Origin: Dyadobacter psychrophilus | Lineage (GTDB): Bacteria; Bacteroidota; Bacteroidia; Cytophagales; Spirosomataceae | Reading direction: 5' to 3' | NCBI RefSeq assembly: GCF_900167945.1 | Contig: NZ_FUZA01000001.1 | Location: forward strand, 372,001 to 436,000 | Length of the DNA: 64,000 bases | Part shown: in pieces, positions 54,275-61,888 of the stretch | How positions within the stretch are numbered: position 1 is the first letter of the stretch | Layout of the letters: each line of letters begins with the position of its first letter | Made by a program: the position numbers and the translations under genes | Notes under the pieces: generated by a model | Told to the model about the DNA's origin: nothing | The model's database searches: none | What the model saw: the letters and a program-made list of their open reading frames with translations, nothing else

Positions 54275-55699
54275 TTAAAACTGGTACGTCAAATGAAACC
54301 CTGCATATCGTTGTGTGCCATTCCACTGGGGGGAAACTACAATCTGCTTTCTTTTTTGTTCGAGCAATTTATTGTAGCGCTTGGCTTCCTTGGCACTTTT
54401 ACTGCCAACAAACCAAAGCACGCCCCCTGCAATAATGCCAGCGCCTGCCACGAATATCCCCGGACTTGCAAAAGAGATAAGACTGCTGGGTTTGGCGTGA
54501 TAGCTCGCCCGGGAATTGAATCGCTCACCGTTTCTCACTCCTCCGACTTCCGTATCATACCACCTGTCGAAAGCGGCGTTATTTTTATCAATCTCGGATT
54601 TGTAATCGTTGTAAGCGCCGTACAGGATCACCCCGGTGGCTATTGAAGCCACCACCGCAATGCCTGCACCTGCCCTGATGAGCGTGCTTTCCCGCTTATA
54701 TTTTGCTGCTTTTTTTTCAAGAGAAGCCAGTTCGGCGTTCAATGTTGCTGTTCGCCTGTCTTTGGGAGCCGTTGGAACCATTTCTGGCGATTTTTCGGCA
54801 GGCTTTATCGTGGCGGGTGCTTCCTTTTTGGGCTCTGTATTAGGCACTTCTTTCTTTTCCGAAACATCTGGCTTTTGCAGCTCGGCCACCGGGACCTCTT
54901 CCTTGATTGTGCTTTTTGCAGGAACTTCTTTTTTCGTCGCATTGTCCGGTTCTTTGTTTGCAACTGTCGTTACCGGCGTCTTTTCCGGCACCGCAGATGC
55001 CTGCTTTTTAGGTTCTTCGGGCTTCTTTGCATCCTCCATCTTTTTGGTTTCCTCCGGTTTTTTGACCACAACAGGCGCTGATGCAACGACCGGTGCTGTT
55101 GCTACGGGTGCGGCCGCAACTGTGCTTGCTGATGGCTTATAGTAGCCGATCCTGGTTATGAGCACGATCCACTGCTTGTCGGGCTTGTCCGCACGTAATT
55201 CCGCTACCCTATATACGTTTTCGTATTTGGTTGCTTTTTGCCGGTGCGTGTTGGTAAAATGTGTTTTGAATGTTACCTGCACATAGGGATACTCCTTTTG
55301 TTGCACCTGCCCCACCGCAACCTCCGAAATTTTGATACTGTATTTGGGGCTTTTATTGTAGTACAATTTAAGATCGTCCAGATACTTGCGGATCGGCAGG
55401 TCCGGCCCCGACTTTTTTACAGTATTATCCGGATTGACATCATCTTCGACCATTGCCTTATCTCCATAAAAAACCTGATTCTGGCTTGGCAGATAACTGT
55501 CGTAAATCAGAAGCTGTTTATTGCTTTCGGTAATGTTGTCCAGGGCAACGGTGTTCAGCAGATCATTGAGCTGCACTTCTACGACCTTCCTGGCCTCTGC
55601 CCTTATCTCTTTAATGTCGGCAGGTGAAAGTTCCTGGGTTTGCGCGAATGCCAAAGCCTGGACAAGTAAACAAAAGCAGGTGGTAAAAATCAATCGCAT
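54275..55699 (-). CDS. Envelope protein with unknown N-terminal domain, Lys/Pro/Glu linker and two membrane helices
   Basis: 474 residues, signal peptide ending ALAFAQ. Residues about 30-195 form a domain also present at the C-terminus of the protein at 57060-58187 (see findings). A Lys/Pro/Glu/Ala-rich linker (about 195-315) is followed by a coiled segment ('LNAELASLEKKAAKYKRESTL') and two hydrophobic helices ('IRAGAGIAVVASIATGVILYG', 'SFASPGIFVAGAGIIAGGVLWFVG') before a basic tail. The long linker could span the periplasm. I do not recognise the family. It starts 34 bp after the OmpA-family gene. Confidence 0.75.
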   Translation of the reverse strand: MRLIFTTCFCLLVQALAFAQTQELSPADIKEIRAEARKVVEVQLNDLLNTVALDNITESNKQLLIYDSYLPSQNQVFYGDKAMVEDDVNPDNTVKKSGPDLPIRKYLDDLKLYYNKSPKYSIKISEVAVGQVQQKEYPYVQVTFKTHFTNTHRQKATKYENVYRVAELRADKPDKQWIVLITRIGYYKPSASTVAAAPVATAPVVASAPVVVKKPEETKKMEDAKKPEEPKKQASAVPEKTPVTTVANKEPDNATKKEVPAKSTIKEEVPVAELQKPDVSEKKEVPNTEPKKEAPATIKPAEKSPEMVPTAPKDRRTATLNAELASLEKKAAKYKRESTLIRAGAGIAVVASIATGVILYGAYNDYKSEIDKNNAAFDRWYDTEVGGVRNGERFNSRASYHAKPSSLISFASPGIFVAGAGIIAGGVLWFVGSKSAKEAKRYNKLLEQKRKQIVVSPQWNGTQRYAGFHLTYQF

Positions 55700-55733
55700 A
55701 AGCTATATCGGTTAATGATTTTGGTCTTGTTTT

Positions 55734-57044
55734 TTAAGGGAGCATGGAAATTTCGACTCTCCTGTTCAATCGTTTGTTTTCTTCGGTATCGTTTTTTTGG
55801 GCCGGATACTTTCCTCCCACCCCCGCCCACAAAACTTGCTTCTCGCTCACCTTTCTGGACAACAGATAATGACGAATGACCTTGGCCCGGAATTCGGAAA
55901 GCGTAATGTTCAGCTTTGTACTGCCCACGTTATCCGTATGCCCTACTACACGCACTTTCTTATTGTTATTTACTTTCAGCCATTCTGCGAGCGCATCGAG
56001 CTTTGCCTTTTCGTCCGGTTTGAATGTGTAGTCGCTTTGATTGAAATAAATAGTGAGCGTTTCCAAAGAATCCAGCCCCTCCGCCTTTACAGGTTCTATT
56101 TCCACTTTTGCAGCCGGCGTTTCCTGAACCCGAATGGGCTTATTCCCTACGACCAGGCCTATAAAATTCAATCCTTTTGTCACCGAAACCTTTTCAGAAT
56201 GTATCAATGCCATTTTCCTGTCAAATACATTGAGGCGATAGTTTCCCGCGCGTACCAAGCCAGAATAGGCCATTTTATCCAAAGCAGGCAACACGATCTC
56301 ACCTCCCGCATCCGCAGTGAGTTTACACGAAGCAACCATTGGATTTCCGCTTACATTCAATGAAAGCATGGTAATTTCCGGCGTAAGTTTAATGTCATAT
56401 TTGCCAGGTTTTTCATCCATTTTTTCAAGAATAAGGTTGCCGGTATATTCCTGATATCCTTCGGCGGAAACGGTAAAACCCACTATGTCTGATTCGCCAA
56501 ATGACATAACCGGTTCTTCATTAAGCGCCTTACATTCTTTCTTGGCATTCCTTGTGAACTCAAAACACAATGTTCCGTTTTTCACGGGAGATCCGTTTAT
56601 GGCATCGGACACAAAAAATTTCCGCACGATGGAAGTCTTCTTCTTTTGCTCATTTTCAACCGTATACTGCGTTTGCTGGCTCTGCATATAAGGTGTATCA
56701 TTCGCTTGTTCATCGAGTGGTATAAGTGGTATTCTGACAAAAAAATCAACTCTCTTTCCCGCGTTTTTATATGCTGAAATACCCGTGCTGATCAGGCGGT
56801 AACCTTTTTTTTCAACAATGATCTTTGTCGCATCCGAAAGCAGGTCGAGACTAAATCGTCCCTGGTTGTCTGTGGATGAAAGTAAAGTGCGCCGGTTTTC
56901 CTTTTCAATGTAAAATGACACACCCGACACGCTTGCTCCGGAGCGTACGTCATTGGCCTGTCCAATAATACGCAGTGCCTGAGGTGACGCATTCATGTCC
57001 CACACCACCATACTTAGCAACAAAAGCAGCAAAACCTTTTTCAT
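55734..57044 (-). CDS. OmpA-family peptidoglycan-associated protein with regulatory-like N-terminal domains
   Basis: 436 residues, signal peptide MKKVLLLLLLSMVVWDMNAS. The N-terminal region holds carboxypeptidase-regulatory-like beta modules ('GASVSGVSFYIEKENRRTLLSSTDNQGRFSL', 'GSPVKNGTLCFEF'). The last 115 residues are an OmpA/MotB peptidoglycan-binding domain ('IYFNQSDYTFKPDEKAKLDALAEWLK', 'VVGHTDNVGSTKLNITLSEFRAKVIRHYL', ending 'NRRVEISM'), with the conserved Asp and Arg for diaminopimelate binding. It would fix the complex to the cell wall. Similar proteins anchor T6SS and T9SS machines, but the family alone does not decide. Confidence 0.9.
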   Translation of the reverse strand: MKKVLLLLLLSMVVWDMNASPQALRIIGQANDVRSGASVSGVSFYIEKENRRTLLSSTDNQGRFSLDLLSDATKIIVEKKGYRLISTGISAYKNAGKRVDFFVRIPLIPLDEQANDTPYMQSQQTQYTVENEQKKKTSIVRKFFVSDAINGSPVKNGTLCFEFTRNAKKECKALNEEPVMSFGESDIVGFTVSAEGYQEYTGNLILEKMDEKPGKYDIKLTPEITMLSLNVSGNPMVASCKLTADAGGEIVLPALDKMAYSGLVRAGNYRLNVFDRKMALIHSEKVSVTKGLNFIGLVVGNKPIRVQETPAAKVEIEPVKAEGLDSLETLTIYFNQSDYTFKPDEKAKLDALAEWLKVNNNKKVRVVGHTDNVGSTKLNITLSEFRAKVIRHYLLSRKVSEKQVLWAGVGGKYPAQKNDTEENKRLNRRVEISMLP

Positions 57045-57059
57045 TAAATAATAGAATAA

Positions 57060-58187
57060 CTATTCGTCAGCCACCACGCCAATATTTCCGAGCAGCACCG
57101 TCCAATTGGTTTTGCTCTGCCCGTCAATTTCCTTTTGATATGCTTCAAGTTTTACCCGAACGCTCTTTTTCGTGATGTCGCTGTAAAGAATGTTCTGGTT
57201 TTTTTCGCCATAACCGGTGAATGTCTGGTTACCGACGATGGTCCCGTAGTAGTTGCCATCCTGCTCCTGTTTCAGCTCGCTCACATATTCAATCTGGCTC
57301 CACTTGATCTGAACATTTCCGTATGGCAGCATTTTCAGGCGTTTGAGATACATTTCCAACGGCAGCTTTGTTACCCCTTTTCTGTTTTTAGAAGAAACCT
57401 CGATTTGTGTTTCAGGCAGAAAAAGCTGTAATGCATTTTTAATCGCCAGATCCCTTTCATTCATAGAAAAACTCCTGTCGACGATCACTTGCAGGTAGTC
57501 ACTGAATTGCTCCACCTTGGTGATTGATTTTTGTCTGTACTCCTTATATTCCTGTTCTGACAACACGGGCTGCTTCGTTTTTTCAGGAACCGGCTGAGGT
57601 GCGGTGACCACCTTCGTTGGCGGTGCATTGTTCCTTTTAGATGCGGGTTTGCTGTATTTCAGCACCTTATCAGCAGCGGCCGTCAGTAAATTCTCGGCTT
57701 CTTCGGGATCTTTTAATAAAAGATGCCTGCCGTCCTGATAAATAATGGCCACCAGGTCATTTTTATTAATGGACGCAGGTTTGTTATCTTCCGTGAGATA
57801 ATTGATCGCATCATTCTCCATCCTGATCGTTGCCGGAATAACCTCAATAGGCGTCGACTTGATCAGCAAATCAGTGGATGGGCCAGTAGCATTATAGAAC
57901 TTTTCAAGAGACTTTCTGGAAGTTTCCGGATCGGCACTGAGATCTTTTATCACAATAAACAAGCCATGCGCATTAAAAGCGACAACCACATTCTCCCGGT
58001 CAATGCCGCGCCTGATGGTTGCGTCACCTTTTGGCTCCAAAAATTTGATCTCCTTATCATTCGCTTCCACAATTCGATGCGGAAAAGTATTTCCGTTCCG
58101 GAAGTAGAAGCGCTCCTGAGCATACAATGCGCCGGAACCAACAAGCAGGGCCAGAAATAGAATGATCGTTCCAGAATTAATTTTCAT
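57060..58187 (-). CDS. Exported protein of unknown function sharing a domain with the product of 54275-55699
   Basis: 375 residues from ATG 58187 (MKINSGTIILFLALLVGSGALYAQ); the longer frame to 58238 overlaps the previous gene and has no signal. The first ~140 residues are a beta-rich segment that repeats a 'NDKEIKFLEPKG' / 'KKDLVAIIYQDGRHLLLKDPEE' theme and resembles the opening region of the barrel protein upstream ('IYKKLSDPKGPLYAIPKKDVWKIVWNNG' in part). The last ~150 residues contain the domain shared with the protein at 54275. No catalytic motif is seen. Confidence 0.75.
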   Translation of the reverse strand: MKINSGTIILFLALLVGSGALYAQERFYFRNGNTFPHRIVEANDKEIKFLEPKGDATIRRGIDRENVVVAFNAHGLFIVIKDLSADPETSRKSLEKFYNATGPSTDLLIKSTPIEVIPATIRMENDAINYLTEDNKPASINKNDLVAIIYQDGRHLLLKDPEEAENLLTAAADKVLKYSKPASKRNNAPPTKVVTAPQPVPEKTKQPVLSEQEYKEYRQKSITKVEQFSDYLQVIVDRSFSMNERDLAIKNALQLFLPETQIEVSSKNRKGVTKLPLEMYLKRLKMLPYGNVQIKWSQIEYVSELKQEQDGNYYGTIVGNQTFTGYGEKNQNILYSDITKKSVRVKLEAYQKEIDGQSKTNWTVLLGNIGVVADE

Positions 58188-58200
58188 ATCAGATCTTTGA

Positions 58201-59139
58201 TCAGTGCTTGCCCGGAAAATGGAGCAGCACTCCTGCACTTAACAAACCCAAATGCGTATTGACACTGGTTTCCCCAGGCCTGTAATCCTTATTTTCTCCG
58301 AGGTTGTAATACCAGTCTGCGTTGATAAAAACAGCGTGGCGCGGGCCTTCCAGTATCGTTAGACCTATTCCGCCAGTCACGCCGAACCCAAGTCCCTTAT
58401 CCGAGCAAGTATCGCAATTCTTCATTGTTGAACTGCCACTTGCATCGCTGATTTTTAAGCCGCCGGCGCCCGCCTGCATAACTCCGAATGCGCCCACCGA
58501 AACACCAATTCGGATCGGGCCTGCTTTTTGGGAGGTTATAACAGTCAATGGTACAAGGAGCTGCGATTGCATGCCCTTTATACTGGTTACCTCATCCGTT
58601 GAACCAACCGGCACCGACACGCCAAATCCTACTTGTGTGTATAGTGCCTGAACTTGAATTCCCAATGCTTTCTTATGTAAACCAACAGCAATGCCGCCAC
58701 TGTAAGCCAGTTCAGTTCCTTCAATCAATCCATTTGACTTGGGCATAAAGGATAAACCTGCACCTATTCTGGCACCGGCATACAAGCCGCTTTTTTCCCA
58801 GAACTTCTCCTCCTCCTTCTTTTTGCTGACGATCAGATCGGTTGGTTTCCTTGCCTTCGCAGTTGCGGTAACAGGCGGGGTTATTTCTTCTATATCGCCA
58901 TTATTCCAAACGATTTTCCACACATCCTTTTTTGGAATGGCATACAATGGTCCCTTCGGGTCGCTTAGTTTTTTGTAGGCAATGTCTGTTTTATTCACCT
59001 CTTCGATCAGCACTTCTATAGTGGTTTGGTCGATTTTAAAAATCTTGTCGGGCTTGCGTACCGGTGTTTGCGCAATTGAATTACCACAGATTAGTATTAA
59101 CAACAACAGGATAATATGCCGTGGTAAGCGATTGTGCAT
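58201..59139 (-). CDS. Outer-membrane beta-barrel protein, first gene of the toxin operon
   Basis: 312 residues from ATG 59139 (MHNRLPRHIILLLLILICGNSIAQ); the longer frame to 59217 would start inside the operator. Residues about 30-75 carry a segment of the type 'TDIAYKKLSDPKGPLYAIPKKDVWKIVWNNGD', seen in many Bacteroidota envelope proteins. A barrel of about 190 residues follows ('GLYAGARIGAGLSFMP', 'LGIQVQALYTQVGFGVSVPVG', 'SQLLVPLTVI', 'FGVTGGIGLTILEG', ending 'LHFPGKH'). It is porin/OmpW-like in shape. It could be the outer-membrane port or anchor of the system. Confidence 0.85.
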   Translation of the reverse strand: MHNRLPRHIILLLLILICGNSIAQTPVRKPDKIFKIDQTTIEVLIEEVNKTDIAYKKLSDPKGPLYAIPKKDVWKIVWNNGDIEEITPPVTATAKARKPTDLIVSKKKEEEKFWEKSGLYAGARIGAGLSFMPKSNGLIEGTELAYSGGIAVGLHKKALGIQVQALYTQVGFGVSVPVGSTDEVTSIKGMQSQLLVPLTVITSQKAGPIRIGVSVGAFGVMQAGAGGLKISDASGSSTMKNCDTCSDKGLGFGVTGGIGLTILEGPRHAVFINADWYYNLGENKDYRPGETSVNTHLGLLSAGVLLHFPGKH

Positions 59140-59186
59140 GGCTGCGTAAAGTTTAGGTAGAAGGGAACTTTGCACTTTTGATAAGC

Positions 59187-59235
59187 CAAAAATAGTTTGG
59201 TCAAAACTGGCAATCAATACGTCAATTGACGTATA
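59187..59235 (-). promoter_or_regulatory. Operator palindrome and promoter of the toxin operon (site 2)
   Basis: ATACGTCAATTGACGTAT (59217-59234) is a perfect palindrome. Read leftward it is followed by TTG at its edge (GACGTATTG, 59215-59223), a 20-bp spacer, and TATTTTTG (59187-59194), a perfect TAnnTTTG -7 element. The ATG is at 59139. The same site lies 126 bp before the divergent lysozyme gene, where TAACTTTA could serve as a -7 element on the other strand. Confidence 0.8.
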
Positions 59236-59360
59236 TTTTAGCAGCGCTAACCGTAAAATAACTTTAAAATTTCTGGGTGGATAATAGAAAACAAAATCGT
59301 ATTTTTAAACAATAATCAGGTGCTTAAGTCGTATCGCAGCAGTACAAAATACTATTTCAT

Positions 59361-60119
59361 ATGGCAAAATATACCTTTACTTATCATCAGGAAATTGGTC
59401 ACCAGGGACAGAGTTTAGTGCCCCATTTTCCAGGAGGCAGATCGGGTGTTACCATTGGACCAGGTTACGACATGGGGCACCGCACTCCTCAGGAAATTTA
59501 TACAGACCTTACTAATGCGGGTATCGATCCTGAGACTGCATATGCACTCATTGATGCAGCTGACAAGACGGGCCCGGAAGCTGCGAGCTGGGTGGCGGAG
59601 CGAGGCGGGATCTTTATTACAGAACAACAGCAACGGAGTCTTTTCGAGAATGTCCTTGTGCCCGAATATGAACAGCGCACAATTGACCAGATCGCAAGTT
59701 TCGTGAGTTCGCATGCTGATTCCGTTCCGGAAAACGTGGATTGGGACAGCCTTTCTGGCAGGCAAAAGCAAATCTTGTTCGACTATGTTTATAATACGGG
59801 TTCCTTAGCCAGATTTCCTGAGCTGACCACGGCTGTGTTAAATGAGGATTGGGACACAGTTTCAATTCATTATGAGCGCTTTTCTGATGACCAGCCACTG
59901 GTTTACCGAAATGAAATGTTCTACCGCGAATTTCTTGATCCCGAGTATGTTCATAAAAAAGAAGAAGAAGCTGAAATTGGGAATGCTAATAACCAGCCGG
60001 TTGCAGAAGATCAGCTCCTCGACCAGCAGATAGATGAATTGTATTCGGAAGACGAACTTGCAGAGAATACGGACGATGTGCAAGCGAAGGATTCCGACGA
60101 ATGGTATGAGCACATTTAA
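59361..60119 (+). CDS. T4-type lysozyme/pesticin-like muramidase without signal peptide
   Basis: 252 residues. The N-terminal 190 fit the phage-T4-lysozyme/pesticin-like fold: a catalytic Glu in 'YHQEIGHQGQ' (residue 11), followed by 'GGRSGVTIGPGYDMG' with the catalytic Asp/Thr region, and later 'LSGRQKQILFDYVYNTGSLARFPELTTAVLN', the helical lobe. The C-terminal ~55 residues are acidic and probably disordered. No signal peptide is present, so it would need a phage-like or type VI-like route to reach peptidoglycan. It is divergent from the toxin operon and shares its 221-bp control region, and could be a second effector or a cell-wall-opening part. Confidence 0.85.
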   Translation: MAKYTFTYHQEIGHQGQSLVPHFPGGRSGVTIGPGYDMGHRTPQEIYTDLTNAGIDPETAYALIDAADKTGPEAASWVAERGGIFITEQQQRSLFENVLVPEYEQRTIDQIASFVSSHADSVPENVDWDSLSGRQKQILFDYVYNTGSLARFPELTTAVLNEDWDTVSIHYERFSDDQPLVYRNEMFYREFLDPEYVHKKEEEAEIGNANNQPVAEDQLLDQQIDELYSEDELAENTDDVQAKDSDEWYEHI

Positions 60120-60136
60120 AACGTGCAAATCCGGCG

Positions 60137-60922
60137 TTAGATGAGGCGATACACGGTCAAAAAATTAATCAGTTCCATTGTATCAGCCATGTCTAACTTT
60201 TTGAGCATGTTTTGCCTGTGCGTATTTACGGTGTGTGTACTGATGAACAGTTTTTTTGCAATCTCTTCGCTTGTGAGCTTTTTACCTGTTAACCGGGCGA
60301 TTTCCAGCTCACGATCACTGAGGCTTTCCAGTTTCCTGCAAAAACCTGTTTCGTTATTTACCTCATAGATGAGATTTTCCGAGCCGTTGGTAAGGCGCAA
60401 ATGTTGCCAACCTTCGCGTTTGACGTGAGTAATATCAGAGATGGATGCCAGCATGAACGATATATTGCCCTCAGGGTCACGCTTTAAAGCAACTCCCTGG
60501 TGCATTATCCTGGTAAGACTTCCGTCCGGCCGGACCATTCTGAAATCAAAAAACGATCTAAACGAAGCGATCTGATGATCATCCAGCTTACACACATAAT
60601 CGGTCATAATGGCCGACAGGATTTCAAATCCGACATAATCAGTGGGCAATATCTGGGAAAGAAAAAACCTGACGCCTTCCCGCATCAGAATGTCGCTGCT
60701 CCATCCGATGACTTGTTCAACATCGCCCAGGCAGCACAGATAGCGCATCTCCTGAATATCAATGATGGCTACGGATGTGTTTTGAAGATTCAGGGTATCA
60801 ATGAGGAGTGGAGTCTCCCGTAAATATCCTTCTATTTCTTTAACTTCTGATTTGAGCAAGTCTGACCTCCATATTTTCCGGATGGTAGTCAAATCAAAAG
60901 CAATCGGTTGAGCAGAGTTCAT
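60137..60922 (-). CDS. PAS-LuxR transcriptional regulator
   Basis: 261 residues. A PAS-like region (about 45-165: 'NTSVAIIDIQEMRYLCCLGDVEQVIGWSSDIL', 'FFDFRMVRPDGSLTRIMHQG', 'ISFMLASISDITHVK') precedes a LuxR-type HTH at the C-terminus ('LSDRELEIARLTGKKLTSEEIAKKLFISTHTVNTHRQNMLKKLDM'). There is no receiver domain. Such one-component PAS-LuxR proteins are common in Cytophagales. It is divergent from the histidine kinase gene, and TACTGA-ATGA-TCAGTA (60950-60965) lies in the 103-bp gap between them, a possible operator. Confidence 0.88.
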   Translation of the reverse strand: MNSAQPIAFDLTTIRKIWRSDLLKSEVKEIEGYLRETPLLIDTLNLQNTSVAIIDIQEMRYLCCLGDVEQVIGWSSDILMREGVRFFLSQILPTDYVGFEILSAIMTDYVCKLDDHQIASFRSFFDFRMVRPDGSLTRIMHQGVALKRDPEGNISFMLASISDITHVKREGWQHLRLTNGSENLIYEVNNETGFCRKLESLSDRELEIARLTGKKLTSEEIAKKLFISTHTVNTHRQNMLKKLDMADTMELINFLTVYRLI

Positions 60923-60949
60923 CGCATTTAGTGAGGGTTTATCCCAAAT

Positions 60950-60982
60950 TACTGAATGATCAGTATTGTAGCTATTAAATAG
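60950..60982. promoter_or_regulatory. Inverted repeats between the PAS-LuxR gene and the kinase gene
   Basis: TACTGA-ATGA-TCAGTA (60950-60965) and CTATTAAATAG (60972-60982) lie side by side in the intergenic gap between divergent starts at 60922 and 61026. They do not match the TACGTCA palindromes, so they may belong to a different regulator, such as the PAS-LuxR protein. Confidence 0.35.
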
Positions 60983-61025
60983 TTAAAAGAAATTTGATAT
61001 ATGTAATTTTTGCACCCCCGACCTC

Positions 61026-61769
61026 ATGACTAACGTTTCCTCATTTAATGATTACCCAGTCCTTACCGTCACAAAAACCAGCGCTTCGAGTAACGAGAAG
61101 CATGGTGACCATGGTAAAGACACAAAGAAAAGAGCCGTCAAATTCCTCTCGCAGGAAAGCGCGTTGCTGCATTCTCAACTAAAAAATCAACGCGAACGCA
61201 TTGCCCGGGACCTGCATGATGGGATCGGATCGCAGCTAACACACATTATCTCGCGACTCGACATCATGGCTTTCAATAACCAGGCGAACCCAACGCAACT
61301 GGCAGACCTGCGCGATTTTACCAGTGAAACTTTTCAGCAACTGCGGGAGACGATCTGGGTTCTCAATCAGCCTGAGATTCCGTATGGTCAATTGACGGAA
61401 CGCGTGCGCGGGCTGCTTACCCGAATTTCATGCGAATCGGAATATCCGAAAATAAACATTGTCGCTTATGGAGATAGCGAAGTCTTGCTTTCACCGCACG
61501 TTGCCTCTTCTATTTTCAGGATCGTCCAGGAATCTGTGAACAATGCGATGAAATATGCCGAAGCAACCCTGATTTCGGTTTGTCTGGCCATTGACGAAAC
61601 CAGCTTTACTGTGCTTATCAATGACAATGGCAAGGGCTTTTGCCAACAAGAAATCTGTCCCGGGTATGGTTTGGAAAATATCAAAAAAAGGGCTGAGGAA
61701 CTGAGCGGAAAGCTGGACCTGGATTCTTCTAACGAAGGCACAAAAGTGCTGGTAGAATTCCCGCTTTGA
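61026..61769 (+). CDS. Soluble NarX/LytS-type sensor histidine kinase lacking a sensor domain
   Basis: 247 residues. About 55 residues of low complexity precede HisKA_3 with the phospho-acceptor in 'RERIARDLHDGIGSQLTHII' (His 64). HATPase_c shows 'IVQESVNNAMKYA' (N box), 'INDNGKGF' (G1) and 'GYGLENIKKRAEEL' (G2). No membrane helix and no sensor domain are visible, so the input must come from a partner protein. It is the natural partner of the NarL-type regulator 119 bp downstream. Confidence 0.92.
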   Translation: MTNVSSFNDYPVLTVTKTSASSNEKHGDHGKDTKKRAVKFLSQESALLHSQLKNQRERIARDLHDGIGSQLTHIISRLDIMAFNNQANPTQLADLRDFTSETFQQLRETIWVLNQPEIPYGQLTERVRGLLTRISCESEYPKINIVAYGDSEVLLSPHVASSIFRIVQESVNNAMKYAEATLISVCLAIDETSFTVLINDNGKGFCQQEICPGYGLENIKKRAEELSGKLDLDSSNEGTKVLVEFPL

Positions 61770-61775
61770 TATACA

Positions 61776-61825
61776 AAATACGTCAAACGACGTATTTTTT
61801 GCACGATTTCTGATTCGTTACTTTG
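61776..61825 (+). promoter_or_regulatory. Operator palindrome and promoter of the response regulator (site 3)
   Basis: AAATACGTC-AAAC-GACGTATTT (61776-61797) has nine-base perfect arms. After its right arm GACGTATTT a 20-bp spacer leads to TTACTTTG (61818-61825), a -7-like element, with the gene start at 61889. It has the same geometry as sites 1 and 2. Followed by a T run, it could also terminate the kinase transcript seven bases upstream; both roles may hold. Confidence 0.7.
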
Positions 61826-61888
61826 TGAAAGGGCTATTGCCATCTTGCGGCGTTTTTCTCTTTCTCTACAAAGTTAACCCTCCATTCT

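Noticed and set aside
54284..54297. Fourth copy of the palindrome (TACGTCAAATGAAA)
   Set aside because: Only the left half and spacer match; the right arm is missing and the site lies inside the end of a coding region.
59140..59217. Longer start of the barrel protein gene
   Set aside because: The added 26 residues overlap the promoter and precede a complete signal peptide at 59139.
61776..61803. Pure intrinsic terminator of the kinase gene
   Set aside because: The hairpin is followed by a T run and may terminate, but its arms equal those of two promoter palindromes without such a run, and its distance to the -7 element is the same, so an operator is the better reading.
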